Source: Chitinophagaceae bacterium BSSC1 (GTDB lineage: Bacteria; Bacteroidota; Bacteroidia; Chitinophagales; Chitinophagaceae). From it: DNA of 64,000 bases. Every line of letters starts with the position of its first letter. The first letter of the stretch is position 1. The DNA lies in NCBI GenBank assembly GCA_002256435.1, contig NKJC01000001.1, forward strand, positions 248,001 to 312,000. The letters run 5' to 3'. Below, one piece after another: positions 44,607 to 51,575 of this stretch. Under the pieces are notes generated by a model that was given only the letters and a program-made list of their open reading frames with translations, did no database searches and was not told the origin of the DNA. The translations under genes were made by a program, and so were the position numbers.

Positions 44607-45128
44607 TTAAGCCTTAGTTTTTCGTTTCATTATCAAGGCACTAATTAAGGAAACCAAGATACCCACTGGTAGTATTTCTACATAAGTCATCAGCACTACA
44701 AATACGGGACTGGCATACATTTTTTTAAAATTGGCCACTTCTGTTGTTTTGCTGGCAATGGCAGCCTGACTAGCTCCTTCGGCTTTTAGTTGCTCCAACA
44801 TATGGGCACCATATTTTTCAGCAAAATCTGGAATAAAAAGGTTTAAGTCAATCATCCATACCAACACATAAATAGTAGAAGCAATTAGGCTAATATAGAA
44901 TCCAACTAAAAAGGCTTTTCCAAAACTGATGGTTCCTCCATTTTGATCACGAACAGATTTGGTACCAACAAAGATGAAAGAAAAAGCAAGAATCATTAAC
45001 GAGAATCCATAGACCATCCCGTTTTTGAAATTCATATCACCTGCTTTTCCAAGTAGCATCAAGGCAATAAATAAAGAAGCACTAATCAAGCCTGCAATTA
45101 ATCCATTTACAATGACTGTCTTTTTCAT
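44607..45128 (-). CDS. DUF4199 membrane protein
   Basis: The ATG at 45128 is preferred because it begins MKKTVIVNGLIAGLISASLF, the usual start of DUF4199 proteins; the open frame extends to 45158. Four hydrophobic helices are visible (N-terminal GLIAGLISASLFIALMLLG; GMVYGFSLMILAFSFIFVG; AFLVGFYISLIASTIYVLVW; VFVVLMTYVEILPVGILVSL). Between helices 3 and 4 lies a polar loop of about 45 residues. These proteins are frequent in Bacteroidota and have no known function. It lies about 110 bp downstream of a membrane-bound LuxR-type regulator gene on the same strand, so co-transcription is possible. Confidence 0.88.
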   Translation of the reverse strand: MKKTVIVNGLIAGLISASLFIALMLLGKAGDMNFKNGMVYGFSLMILAFSFIFVGTKSVRDQNGGTISFGKAFLVGFYISLIASTIYVLVWMIDLNLFIPDFAEKYGAHMLEQLKAEGASQAAIASKTTEVANFKKMYASPVFVVLMTYVEILPVGILVSLISALIMKRKTKA

Positions 45129-45237
45129 AATAGTTATTTTGTTTGCTGTAAAAATCAAGTCTTAAAAGAAATTATCCCTCATACTTTTGGGTGATTTTAC
45201 CATATTCTTGAAAAAATCATACTAAAGCATCATAGTA

Positions 45238-45630
45238 TTAGCCAATCATTCCCATTCTCTTAGCCTTTTCAATAGCCTGGGTTCTTCTTTTAACGTCTAA
45301 TTTTAAAAACAAGTTAGAGCCATGAGTCTTTACTGTGTTCAGGGATACAAAAAGTTGGTTTGCTATTTCTTGGTTACTTAAACCCTGAGACATCAGAGTT
45401 AGAACCTCCCACTCCCTTTTGCTAATCCCCATTTTTGTCAATTGAATTTCATCAGGTACAAACCCCGGATCTGGTTTTTGAACATAAACTTCCTTTTCTA
45501 TCACCACCGTTTGAAGTTTGGGTTTGCTGAGTTTTAATGCCAACCAAATTCCCAAAGCGGTAAATAGGAGGGCAATGGCACCAACATATATTTCAAATGC
45601 ATGGTCAATGATGACAAATTTATATTCCAA
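45238..45630 (-). CDS. Membrane-anchored LuxR-type transcription regulator (start uncertain, possibly further upstream)
   Basis: The C-terminal 65 residues are a complete LuxR/GerE DNA-binding domain ([20 protein letters not shown] and [20 protein letters not shown]). The N-terminus contains a membrane helix ([20 protein letters not shown]), so the HTH would sit at the inner face of the membrane. The first usual start codon is TTG at 45630, but the frame stays open to a stop at 45712-45714 and encodes another good helix ([18 protein letters not shown]). That segment looks native, yet contains no ATG, GTG or TTG before it; ATC at 45708 (I-K-S-I-F-K) or ATT at 45699 would be needed. It is not a response regulator, because it lacks a receiver domain. 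Confidence 0.8.
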   Translation of the reverse strand: MEYKFVIIDHAFEIYVGAIALLFTALGIWLALKLSKPKLQTVVIEKEVYVQKPDPGFVPDEIQLTKMGISKREWEVLTLMSQGLSNQEIANQLFVSLNTVKTHGSNLFLKLDVKRRTQAIEKAKRMGMIG

Positions 45631-45829
45631 CCATTTTAATAAAAACAGGATAGCTGCTAGCGCGATGCCATATACTAGAGGCAGTTTGTTTTTGAAAATA
45701 CTTTTGATTTTTTAAGGTTTTGCTTTTTGAAAATACAAATAACTCATTGATTTTGATGGTTTTTTAACATCTGTAATCAAATACAATTATTAATTTGTTG
45801 CTCTAATACTCAAACTTAAAAACAGAATC

Positions 45830-46141
45830 ATGAAAAAGACCGTATTCTTATCAGCTATGGCTTTAATGTTGGCATTTACTTCTATGGCGCAGTCTTCAGG
45901 TAAAGAAGGTAAAAAATCAGAAGCTAAACACGAAGCAAAAGAATCCAAGCACGAAGCCAAAGAGGCTAAACACGAAGCATCTGAATCCAAGCACGAAGCC
46001 AAAGAAGCTAAGCATGAAGGAAAAGAAGCAAAACATGAAGGCAAAGAAGCTAAAGAAGGCAAGGAAAAAAAAGAGGGTAAAGAAGGTAAAGAGGGTAAAG
46101 AGAGTAAAGAGAAAAAATCTAAAACAGGAACTGGCGCATAA
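45830..46141 (+). CDS. Exported Lys/Glu/His-rich repeat protein
   Basis: A signal peptide (MKKTVFLSAMALMLAFTSMAQ) is followed by ~80 residues made almost only of Lys, Glu, Ala, His, Gly and Ser. Units of the form KHEAKE recur (KHEAKESKHEAKEAKHEASE in part) and pass into KEGKEGKE units; there are seven KHE motifs. I do not recognise a family. The composition suggests an unfolded, highly charged periplasmic polymer that could bind metal ions or act as a buffer or shield; the His spacing of about seven residues could let them line up on a helix. It is a one-gene unit ending in a bidirectional terminator. Confidence 0.75.
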   Translation: MKKTVFLSAMALMLAFTSMAQSSGKEGKKSEAKHEAKESKHEAKEAKHEASESKHEAKEAKHEGKEAKHEGKEAKEGKEKKEGKEGKEGKESKEKKSKTGTGA

Positions 46142-46164
46142 TTGCTATTCTATATTTACAAAAA

Positions 46165-46191
46165 AGCAGATTCCTAGAATCTGCTTTTTTT
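46165..46191. terminator. Bidirectional terminator between the repeat protein and the porin-like gene
   Basis: AGCAGATTC and GAATCTGCT form a nine-bp stem with a CTA loop, flanked by an A run on the left and a T run on the right, so it can stop transcription from both convergent genes. Confidence 0.9.
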
Positions 46192-46208
46192 ATGCAACTA
46201 CTTCAAGA

Positions 46209-47114
46209 TTAGAATTTAAAATAAACACCTGCTTCTACATAAAAATAGTTCTTGATTTTTTCAGTTGAATAGGAACTAGTAGTGGTGGTTTGCGGTTGTC
46301 CATTACCTCCACTGGTTCTGGTAGAGGTAGTGGTAGTGAGGATGACTGCGGGATTCTGTGCAATTGAATAGGCAGGTGAAATCCATGCACCAAAATTATT
46401 TCCATAATAATAGAGTGGTAAAGAGAACTCATAATTCATTAAAGTAAGATCTCCCGCTCCAATGGTTTGTATGGTTTGAGTCTCTGTTCCTCTTACTTGA
46501 GTTCCGGAATTGGATGTTTTTTCTTTTCTAGTATTACTATAGATTTCACTATAATACCTGGTTGAAAAATTTACATTCGCTGTTGGTTCAATACTCCAAT
46601 TGTCATTCCCAAAACTAAATTCGTGTGATACGTCAAAGGAGATACTCATGTCTGATTTACCCGTTGTAAAATTTGCACCCAAGCTTGTTCCAAGATCAAC
46701 ATAATCATTCAAATAGTAAAAATTCAAACCCGCATTGCCCAGAATTTCAGAACTCACGGAAAAGCTGTTGGAATTGTAAAATTTTTTATCAAACGAAGCA
46801 GATACAAGAAACTGATCATTAAATATTTTTTGATATCCTATTCCAAGACCAATTAAATCAATTCTATTGGCATAAGAACTAGTTAAATAAGACAAACTTG
46901 TTTTGGCATAGAAGCCAGATTTGTCAAGATATTTAAAAGAACCAGTTAGGTAAGGCACTTCTAAAGAATCCGCTCTTCCGTTAAAAATTTGATTGCTGCT
47001 ATAACCAAACTTTAGTTTGAAAGGTTTGGATTTTTTTTCTTCTTGCTGAGCAATGGCGGTGTTGGAAAAAAAGAATAAAGAGGCTAGAAGAAAAAATAAA
47101 ATGATGCGTTTCAT
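46209..47114 (-). CDS. Predicted outer-membrane beta-barrel protein of unknown role
   Basis: The 301-residue protein starts with a signal peptide (MKRIILFFLLASLFFFSNTA, cleaved near AIAQQ). The mature part is made of alternating amphipathic strands (KLKFGYSSNQIFNGRADSLE, YAKTSLSYLTSSYANRIDLI, GIGYQKIFNDQFLVSASFDK) and ends with an aromatic YFKF, typical of outer-membrane barrels. A Ser/Thr-rich loop around residue 270 (TTTTSTRTSGGNGQPQTTTTS) is likely surface-exposed. No named family can be assigned; it may be a porin-like or YaiO-unrelated barrel. Single gene. Confidence 0.78.
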   Translation of the reverse strand: MKRIILFFLLASLFFFSNTAIAQQEEKKSKPFKLKFGYSSNQIFNGRADSLEVPYLTGSFKYLDKSGFYAKTSLSYLTSSYANRIDLIGLGIGYQKIFNDQFLVSASFDKKFYNSNSFSVSSEILGNAGLNFYYLNDYVDLGTSLGANFTTGKSDMSISFDVSHEFSFGNDNWSIEPTANVNFSTRYYSEIYSNTRKEKTSNSGTQVRGTETQTIQTIGAGDLTLMNYEFSLPLYYYGNNFGAWISPAYSIAQNPAVILTTTTSTRTSGGNGQPQTTTTSSYSTEKIKNYFYVEAGVYFKF

Positions 47115-47189
47115 GAAAGTGAATTAATGATTTTCTGGGGAGAATCTGTTGCTAAAATACGCATATTCTATGATTGTGGTACCGGGGGT

Positions 47190-47320
47190 ATGGTTGAAAA
47201 AGAGTGCTCGCTGGCGCGAGTTTACTGTAGCGAAGATTTTAAAAGGGTGAGATTTTCTGTTTGGACAGCATGACAGGATTAGCTCGCATGCGCTCGCTGA
47301 TCCTGGGGGTGGGGGGCCTC
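47190..47320. other. Non-coding DNA with small imperfect hairpins
   Basis: No gene is visible from 47115 to 47445. This part contains CTCGC/GCGAG around 47207-47220 and GGATTAGC/GCTGATCC at 47276-47303 (one G-T pair), plus a G-rich run. They could be remnants of a repeat element. Confidence 0.35.
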
Positions 47321-47324
47321 AACA

Positions 47325-47438
47325 AAGCAGCCGCCGCGCTTTGCGCGGCTTGGTTTTTTTGTGCTCATCCCTCGCTGAAGCAAGCTTCGCTCGGTATGAG
47401 CACAAAAAAACCGCTCAACTTTCGTTGAGCGGCTGCTT
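47325..47438. repeat. Nested inverted-repeat block with two opposed terminators
   Basis: Four stems are nested: AAGCAGCCGC (47325) with GCGGCTGCTT (47429); GCCGCGC/GCGCGGC (47333-47349); a perfect 17-bp inverted repeat GGTTTTTTTGTGCTCAT (47352-47368) with its complement at 47396-47412; and CCGCTCAAC/GTTGAGCGG (47411-47432). The first small hairpin followed by TTGG and seven T is a plus-strand terminator; the last, with a GAAA loop on the minus strand and seven T, is a terminator of the tRNA unit. The whole could form one long folded RNA or cruciform. Confidence 0.7.
47404..47432 (-). terminator. Intrinsic terminator downstream of tRNA-Pro
   Basis: On the minus strand CCGCTCAAC, a GAAA tetraloop and GTTGAGCGG are followed by seven T residues, 14 bases after the end of tRNA-Pro. 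Confidence 0.85.
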
Positions 47439-47445
47439 GTGTTGG

Positions 47446-47519
47446 TCGGGAAGACAGGATTCGAACCTGCGACCCCCTGGTCCCAAACCAGGTGCGCTAC
47501 CGGCCTGCGCTACTTCCCG
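47446..47519 (-). tRNA. tRNA-Pro (UGG)
   Basis: The minus strand folds into a standard cloverleaf: acceptor CGGGAAG with CTTCCCG, D-arm with GTAGCGC, anticodon stem CTGGT... with loop containing TGG, and T-arm GGTTCGAATCC. Discriminator base A; no encoded CCA. Length 74 bases. Confidence 0.96.
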
Positions 47520-47556
47520 ATCATGGGTTTTATGCCGATGCCCTTTGAAAAAAGAG

Positions 47557-47645
47557 CGGTGAGGGCGGGATTCGAACCCGCGGTACAGAGTAACCCGTAC
47601 GGCAGTTTAGCAAACTACTGATTTCAGCCGCTCATCCACCTCACC
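47557..47645 (-). tRNA. tRNA-Ser (GCU)
   Basis: The minus strand begins GGTGAGG and ends CCTCACC plus discriminator G, with anticodon GCT (loop GTTTGCTAAAC) for AGC/AGU serine codons. A long variable arm (GTACGGG...CTGTAC region) is typical of class II serine tRNAs, giving 89 bases. It lies 37 bp upstream of tRNA-Pro, so the two may be co-transcribed. Confidence 0.95.
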
Positions 47646-47730
47646 GTCCTGCTCTCTTCAGAGAGGGCTGCAAAAATAGGTAGCTGAGTGCTAATTGCCA
47701 AAAAAGGATGCAAAAAAAATGAAAATAAAA

Positions 47731-47761
47731 ATCCCGAAGCAGGGTTAAAGCTGTTCGGGAT
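47731..47761 (-). terminator. Intrinsic terminator of dnaA
   Basis: On the minus strand ATCCCGAA and TTCGGGAT (with inner CAG/CTG) form a stem followed by TTTTTATTTT, 24 bases after the dnaA stop codon. Confidence 0.85.
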
Positions 47762-47784
47762 TCAAATTGATTAGGTTCAAAGGC

Positions 47785-49218
47785 TTACATAGCCGCTAAT
47801 TGCACTTTCTGGGTCAATTCCATCACGTTCTCTCTAAAGATGCTATCAGTATCCATTAAATCTTTAACGGTCTGGCAAGAGTGAATTACGGTGGTATGAT
47901 CGCGGCCACCAAAATGTTCTCCAATAGTTTTTAGAGAATTCTTGGTAAAGGCCTTGGCCAAGTACATGGTAATTTGACGCGCTTGTACAATTTCACGCTT
48001 ACGTGTTTTGTGCAATAACTTGTCATAAGGAACATCAAAATATTCGCAGACCATTTTTTGAATGGCGTCAATGGTAATTTCTTTGCTAGAAGTCTTCACA
48101 AAATTGCGCAGTACTTTCTTGGCCAATTCAACGTCAATGTCTTTTTTGTTCAAAGAAGACTGAGCCAATAAAGAAATTAAAGCACCTTCTAATTCGCGAA
48201 CGTTGGTGTTAATATTATATGCTACATACTTAACTACTTCTTTAGGCATATCCAAACCATCGTTCTTCATCTTCTTTTCTAGAATCTCAATCCTAGTTTC
48301 ATAATCTGGAATCTGAAGGTCTGCACTAAGGCCCCAACGGAAACGGCTGAGCAATCTTTCTTGCATACCATCCAAATCTTTGGGTGGTTTGTCAGAAGTC
48401 AATACCAATTGTTTACCGCTTTGGTGTAAGTGGTTGAAGATGGCAAAGAATGCGTCCTGACTTTTTTCAGCACGGCTAAAGAATTGCACATCATCAATGA
48501 TCAAAACGTCTATGAGTTGATAGAAATGTATAAAGTCATTAATAGCGTTGTTACGGCTATGGTCTTGAAACTGGTTGATGAATTTTTCACTGCTTACATA
48601 CAACACCACTTTACCAGGGTGCATGCGCTTTACTTCATTACCTATTGACTGGGCCAAATGTGTTTTACCCAAACCAACACCACCATAAATAACCAATGGA
48701 TTAAATGAATTTCCTCCTGGTTTGTCTGCAACAGTTTTACCAGCCCTACGTGCTACCCTATTGCAATCACCCTCAATAAATGATTCAAAAGTGTACATAT
48801 GATTGAGCTGTGGGTCAATCTGCATTTTTTTAAGACCAGGAATCACAAATGGATTCTTAACAGGATTATCAATCACCAACGGGAAGTTCATCTCGTTGTT
48901 GTTGTAAGTCTTCATGTTGCTTGCAGGAATATCCATTGAACCAGAGCGGCCATTGGTATTACCACTATCGACCATAATGCGGTATTCTAATCTTGCATCT
49001 TTACCCAATTCCCTTTTCAAGGTTTTGGCCAAAAGGTTTACATAATGTTCTTCTAAGTATTCGTAGAAAAATTGACTAGGCACTTGAATCAGCAAAACGT
49101 TTGCTTTAAGCTCAACAGGCGTGATGGGTTCGAACCAAGTTTTGAAATGTTGCCATTCTACAATGTCTTTAATAATTTTTAAGCAATTGCTCCAGATTAA
49201 TTCAGCGTTCTTGGCCAT
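47785..49218 (-). CDS. dnaA: Chromosomal replication initiator protein DnaA
   Basis: DnaA binds the origin and opens it for replication. The 477-residue protein has domain I (KNAELIWSNCLKIIKDIVEWQ, residues 1-80), a linker rich in Asn and Ser, and the AAA+ core with Walker A GGVGLGKTHLAQS, Walker B VLIIDDVQFFS and sensor motifs RLLSRFRWGLSADLQ. The DNA-binding domain at the C-terminus has FGGRDHTTVIHSCQTV, the DnaA signature. The gene stands alone: neither dnaN nor recF is adjacent. The gap upstream contains DnaA-box-like sites. Confidence 0.98.
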   Translation of the reverse strand: MAKNAELIWSNCLKIIKDIVEWQHFKTWFEPITPVELKANVLLIQVPSQFFYEYLEEHYVNLLAKTLKRELGKDARLEYRIMVDSGNTNGRSGSMDIPASNMKTYNNNEMNFPLVIDNPVKNPFVIPGLKKMQIDPQLNHMYTFESFIEGDCNRVARRAGKTVADKPGGNSFNPLVIYGGVGLGKTHLAQSIGNEVKRMHPGKVVLYVSSEKFINQFQDHSRNNAINDFIHFYQLIDVLIIDDVQFFSRAEKSQDAFFAIFNHLHQSGKQLVLTSDKPPKDLDGMQERLLSRFRWGLSADLQIPDYETRIEILEKKMKNDGLDMPKEVVKYVAYNINTNVRELEGALISLLAQSSLNKKDIDVELAKKVLRNFVKTSSKEITIDAIQKMVCEYFDVPYDKLLHKTRKREIVQARQITMYLAKAFTKNSLKTIGEHFGGRDHTTVIHSCQTVKDLMDTDSIFRENVMELTQKVQLAAM

Positions 49219-49267
49219 ACAAAAATCAACGATTTATAAACAGTTATTTTATTCTCAGAACAACCAA

Positions 49268-49312
49268 TTTTCCACATTTCCAATCCCTACAAGTTATCCT
49301 ATTTTCTCCACA
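49268..49312. promoter_or_regulatory. DnaA-box-like cluster upstream of dnaA
   Basis: Three nonamers resemble TTATCCACA: TTTTCCACA at 49268-49276 (one mismatch), TTATCCTAT at 49294-49302 (two mismatches) and TTCTCCACA at 49304-49312 (one mismatch). They lie in the AT-rich 161-bp gap before dnaA, next to an A9T7-like run at 49365-49380. They could serve for autoregulation or be part of an origin. Confidence 0.45.
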
Positions 49313-49379
49313 TTTTGAAATGTTAAGAAAATAAATTGGGGGCTGCAATATGTACACTTTATGTTGAAAAAAAAATTTT

Positions 49380-50309
49380 TTATTTAGCACTAATATTCCC
49401 TATAAAAATGGATTTAGAATCAGCAGTTTTAGAGTTGTCAAATGATGAAAATTTGTAATCCATGCGCCCCAGTTGAATTCCAGCCCAACCTACCTGATTT
49501 ACCAGCACTTCTTTTTGCCTTTTATTGGAATATTTTCTGGGCTTTTCAAAGAACCGATGGGTGTGTCCACCTATAATTAAATCAATATCATAGCTCTCTT
49601 TTGCCAAAATTTCGTCACTAACTTTTCCGTCATCGTACTTATCCCCAAGGTGAGAAAGGCAAATGACTAGATCACAGCCCTTTTTTTTCAACATTGTTGC
49701 CGTTTTATTTGCTGCAACAATGGGGTCCTGATAAATGGTTTTCCCATACAAATTTTCTGGCACCAATCCTTCTAGTTCAATCCCTATTCCAAAGACCCCA
49801 ACTTTGACTTTCCCTTTTTGAAAAATCTGATAGGGTTTGGTTTTCATTTCTAATGCTGTTCCCGAAAAATCATAGTTGGCCATCAGCACTGGAAATTTGG
49901 CGTGCTGTAATTGCGTGGCAAAGTTTTCAATGCCTCCATCAAAGTCATGATTCCCCATGGTACAAGCATCATAACCCATCATGGTCATGGCTTTGATTTC
50001 TGGCTCACCCTTATATATATTAAAGTAGGGGGTGCCTTGAAAAATATCTCCTGCATCAAGCAAGAGTACTTGGCTTTGCTCCTGTCTAATTTTTTGAATC
50101 AATACAGCTCTAGCTGCAACCCCTCCCATTCCTTGGTTTCTACCACCATCCATGGGAAAAGGATCTAACCGGCTGTGCACATCATTGGTATGCAAGATGG
50201 TCAATTGATAAGGGTTATCTGTTGCTAACAACTGTTCAGGTAATAGACTTCCCGCCACCAATGCAGATCCGGCAACCATTCCTTGTTGTATAAATTTTCT
50301 TCTGTTCAT
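49380..50309 (-). CDS. 5'-nucleotidase / metallophosphatase catalytic subunit (UshA N-terminal domain type)
   Basis: This 309-residue protein is only the metallophosphatase half of a 5'-nucleotidase. The metal-binding motifs are readable: LHTNDVHSRL, LDAGDIFQGTPYF, MGNHDFDGG, CLSHLGDKY and IGGHTHRF. The N-terminus MNRRKFIQQGMVAGSALVAG looks like a Tat-type signal (twin Arg), so it is exported folded, with metals. The C-terminal nucleotide-binding domain is missing here and is encoded by the gene just upstream (3 bp gap). The pair probably works as a split periplasmic nucleotidase. Confidence 0.92.
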   Translation of the reverse strand: MNRRKFIQQGMVAGSALVAGSLLPEQLLATDNPYQLTILHTNDVHSRLDPFPMDGGRNQGMGGVAARAVLIQKIRQEQSQVLLLDAGDIFQGTPYFNIYKGEPEIKAMTMMGYDACTMGNHDFDGGIENFATQLQHAKFPVLMANYDFSGTALEMKTKPYQIFQKGKVKVGVFGIGIELEGLVPENLYGKTIYQDPIVAANKTATMLKKKGCDLVICLSHLGDKYDDGKVSDEILAKESYDIDLIIGGHTHRFFEKPRKYSNKRQKEVLVNQVGWAGIQLGRMDYKFSSFDNSKTADSKSIFIGNISAK

Positions 50310-50312
50310 GTA

Positions 50313-51059
50313 CTAATCTTTTGAAAGGGTTACCCTGTTTTCCAATTCAGCGTCAATAGTTTTACCTGCAGCCGTCATTCTTTGAATCTGGTCAATTAAA
50401 GCATCGCGCAGCGTATAACCTTTATTTTCCTGAGGAATGGGTTTTAAAAAGGGACAATCGCTTCCCCCATTGGCCACATAATCCGAATTGGCAATGGTGT
50501 AAGTAGTAAGTGGATCCAAGGGTTTACCAGCAATCATTACTTTCACAGCTTTCTTGTCCTTGATCTCCATACTAATGCCAGAAACAGGCCATCCGCCATC
50601 TACAGCGGTCTTATCCAATAGTTGTTGTAATAAAGTACCACTAAGCTGTTGCAAGACTACTAAGTTGTCAAAGGGCATGAGCTCATAGACCAAGCCAATG
50701 GTAATATCCCCTTTGGGAAAATAGGACCGAACACCACCATAATTGACAAATGCCGCGTCTACCTGCTTATTGAAAACCTTTTCAGCACTGGCTTTCATGG
50801 CATCGGACATAAAATTACCAATAGCAGATTCGGGTTGTTTTTTAGAAAGGCCTTGCTTAGAAATACCTATCACTTTTCCCATGGTAGCTTGCATTTTACT
50901 GCCATAGGGGTTTAAAAAACGAACCATGGTAGAATCTACCGGGGCTGATTTGCTGATTTGGTAGTCTACAAAATCCACAGAATTGGTTTGCAGCTTATGG
51001 CTACAACCAAAAAACAGGACCAGGGTCCCGAAATAGACAAGTTTGCTATAAAATCTCAT
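50313..51059 (-). CDS. 5'-nucleotidase C-terminal domain lipoprotein
   Basis: The 248-residue protein has a lipoprotein signal (MRFYSKLVYFGTLVLFFGC, with the lipid Cys) and then only the 5'-nucleotidase C-terminal domain: ESAIGNFMSDAMKASAEK, VDAAFVNYGGVRSYFPKGDI, YELMPFDNLVVLQQLSG, and ANSDYVANGGSDCPF. This domain normally binds the nucleotide base. It is placed 3 bp upstream of the separate catalytic-domain gene, in the reverse of the order found in fused enzymes. The two polypeptides are likely to assemble in the periplasm. Confidence 0.92.
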   Translation of the reverse strand: MRFYSKLVYFGTLVLFFGCSHKLQTNSVDFVDYQISKSAPVDSTMVRFLNPYGSKMQATMGKVIGISKQGLSKKQPESAIGNFMSDAMKASAEKVFNKQVDAAFVNYGGVRSYFPKGDITIGLVYELMPFDNLVVLQQLSGTLLQQLLDKTAVDGGWPVSGISMEIKDKKAVKVMIAGKPLDPLTTYTIANSDYVANGGSDCPFLKPIPQENKGYTLRDALIDQIQRMTAAGKTIDAELENRVTLSKD

Positions 51060-51102
51060 GAGGCTTGATTACTTGTTGAAAGATACATGGTTTCTTGGAG
51101 GG

Positions 51103-51147
51103 TTTGGACAAAAATAAGACCAGATATTCCTTAGATTTGCCGCAAAA
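51103..51147. promoter_or_regulatory. Divergent, overlapping promoter pair
   Basis: TAGATTTG at 51132-51139 is a plus-strand TAnnTTTG element 18 bases before the DUF3127 start. TATTTTTG on the minus strand (51109-51116) points toward the nucleotidase genes. TTTG-type -33 candidates (51103 plus, 51143-51147 minus) are about 25 bases away, longer than usual. The two promoters overlap and would compete. Confidence 0.45.
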
Positions 51148-51157
51148 CAACTAAGTC

Positions 51158-51535
51158 ATGTCATACGAGATTACAGGAAAATTAGTGGCCCGATTTGATA
51201 TCGTGCAAAGAACCGAAACTTTCAAAACCCGCGAATTTGTGATTGAAAAGTCTGAAGATATCAATGGCCGTACCATCACCAATTATGTAAAATTCCAGTG
51301 TGTGCAGGATAAGACTGCCATGGTTGATAGGTATAATATAGGCGATGACGTAAAAGTTCAGTTTAACTTAAGAGGTACCAAATGGGTAAAAGATGGTCGT
51401 GAAAATTATATTACCAACCTAGATGCATGGCGCATGGAATCAGTGAGCATGCAAGGTAGTCCTGCTAATAGCGGTGGCTACGCCGATGTTCCACCAGCAG
51501 CAGCCGGTGAATCTATTGATGATCTTCCTTTCTAA
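51158..51535 (+). CDS. DUF3127 protein with SSB-like acidic tail
   Basis: The 125-residue protein is of the DUF3127 family, predicted to be an OB fold related to single-stranded DNA-binding proteins: YEITGKLVARFDIVQRTETF, then FVIEKSEDINGRTITNYVKF and VKVQFNLRGTKWVKDGRENY, close to SSB strands. A Pro/Ala/Gly-rich linker precedes the last residues ESIDDLPF, which match the acidic DDLPF-type tip of SSB that recruits repair proteins. Cytoplasmic. It is followed 40 bp downstream by a FAD protein gene on the same strand. DNA binding is inferred from the fold and tail. Confidence 0.85.
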   Translation: MSYEITGKLVARFDIVQRTETFKTREFVIEKSEDINGRTITNYVKFQCVQDKTAMVDRYNIGDDVKVQFNLRGTKWVKDGRENYITNLDAWRMESVSMQGSPANSGGYADVPPAAAGESIDDLPF

Positions 51536-51575
51536 GGAAATGATCCAATGACTTTTTAGGATAAGACCTAACAGT

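Noticed and set aside
46014..46268. Lys-rich frame overlapping the KHE-repeat gene
   Set aside because: It is the same low-complexity DNA read in another frame, without a signal peptide, and runs through the terminator.
47341..47621. Open frames over the tRNA genes (with RQDSNLRPPGPKP-like peptide)
   Set aside because: These are the well-known false translations of tRNA sequence; the region is the tRNA-Pro and tRNA-Ser genes.
49360..49385. A9T7-like run before the nucleotidase gene as a terminator
   Set aside because: There is no GC-containing stem; it is only an AT-rich run next to the stop codon.
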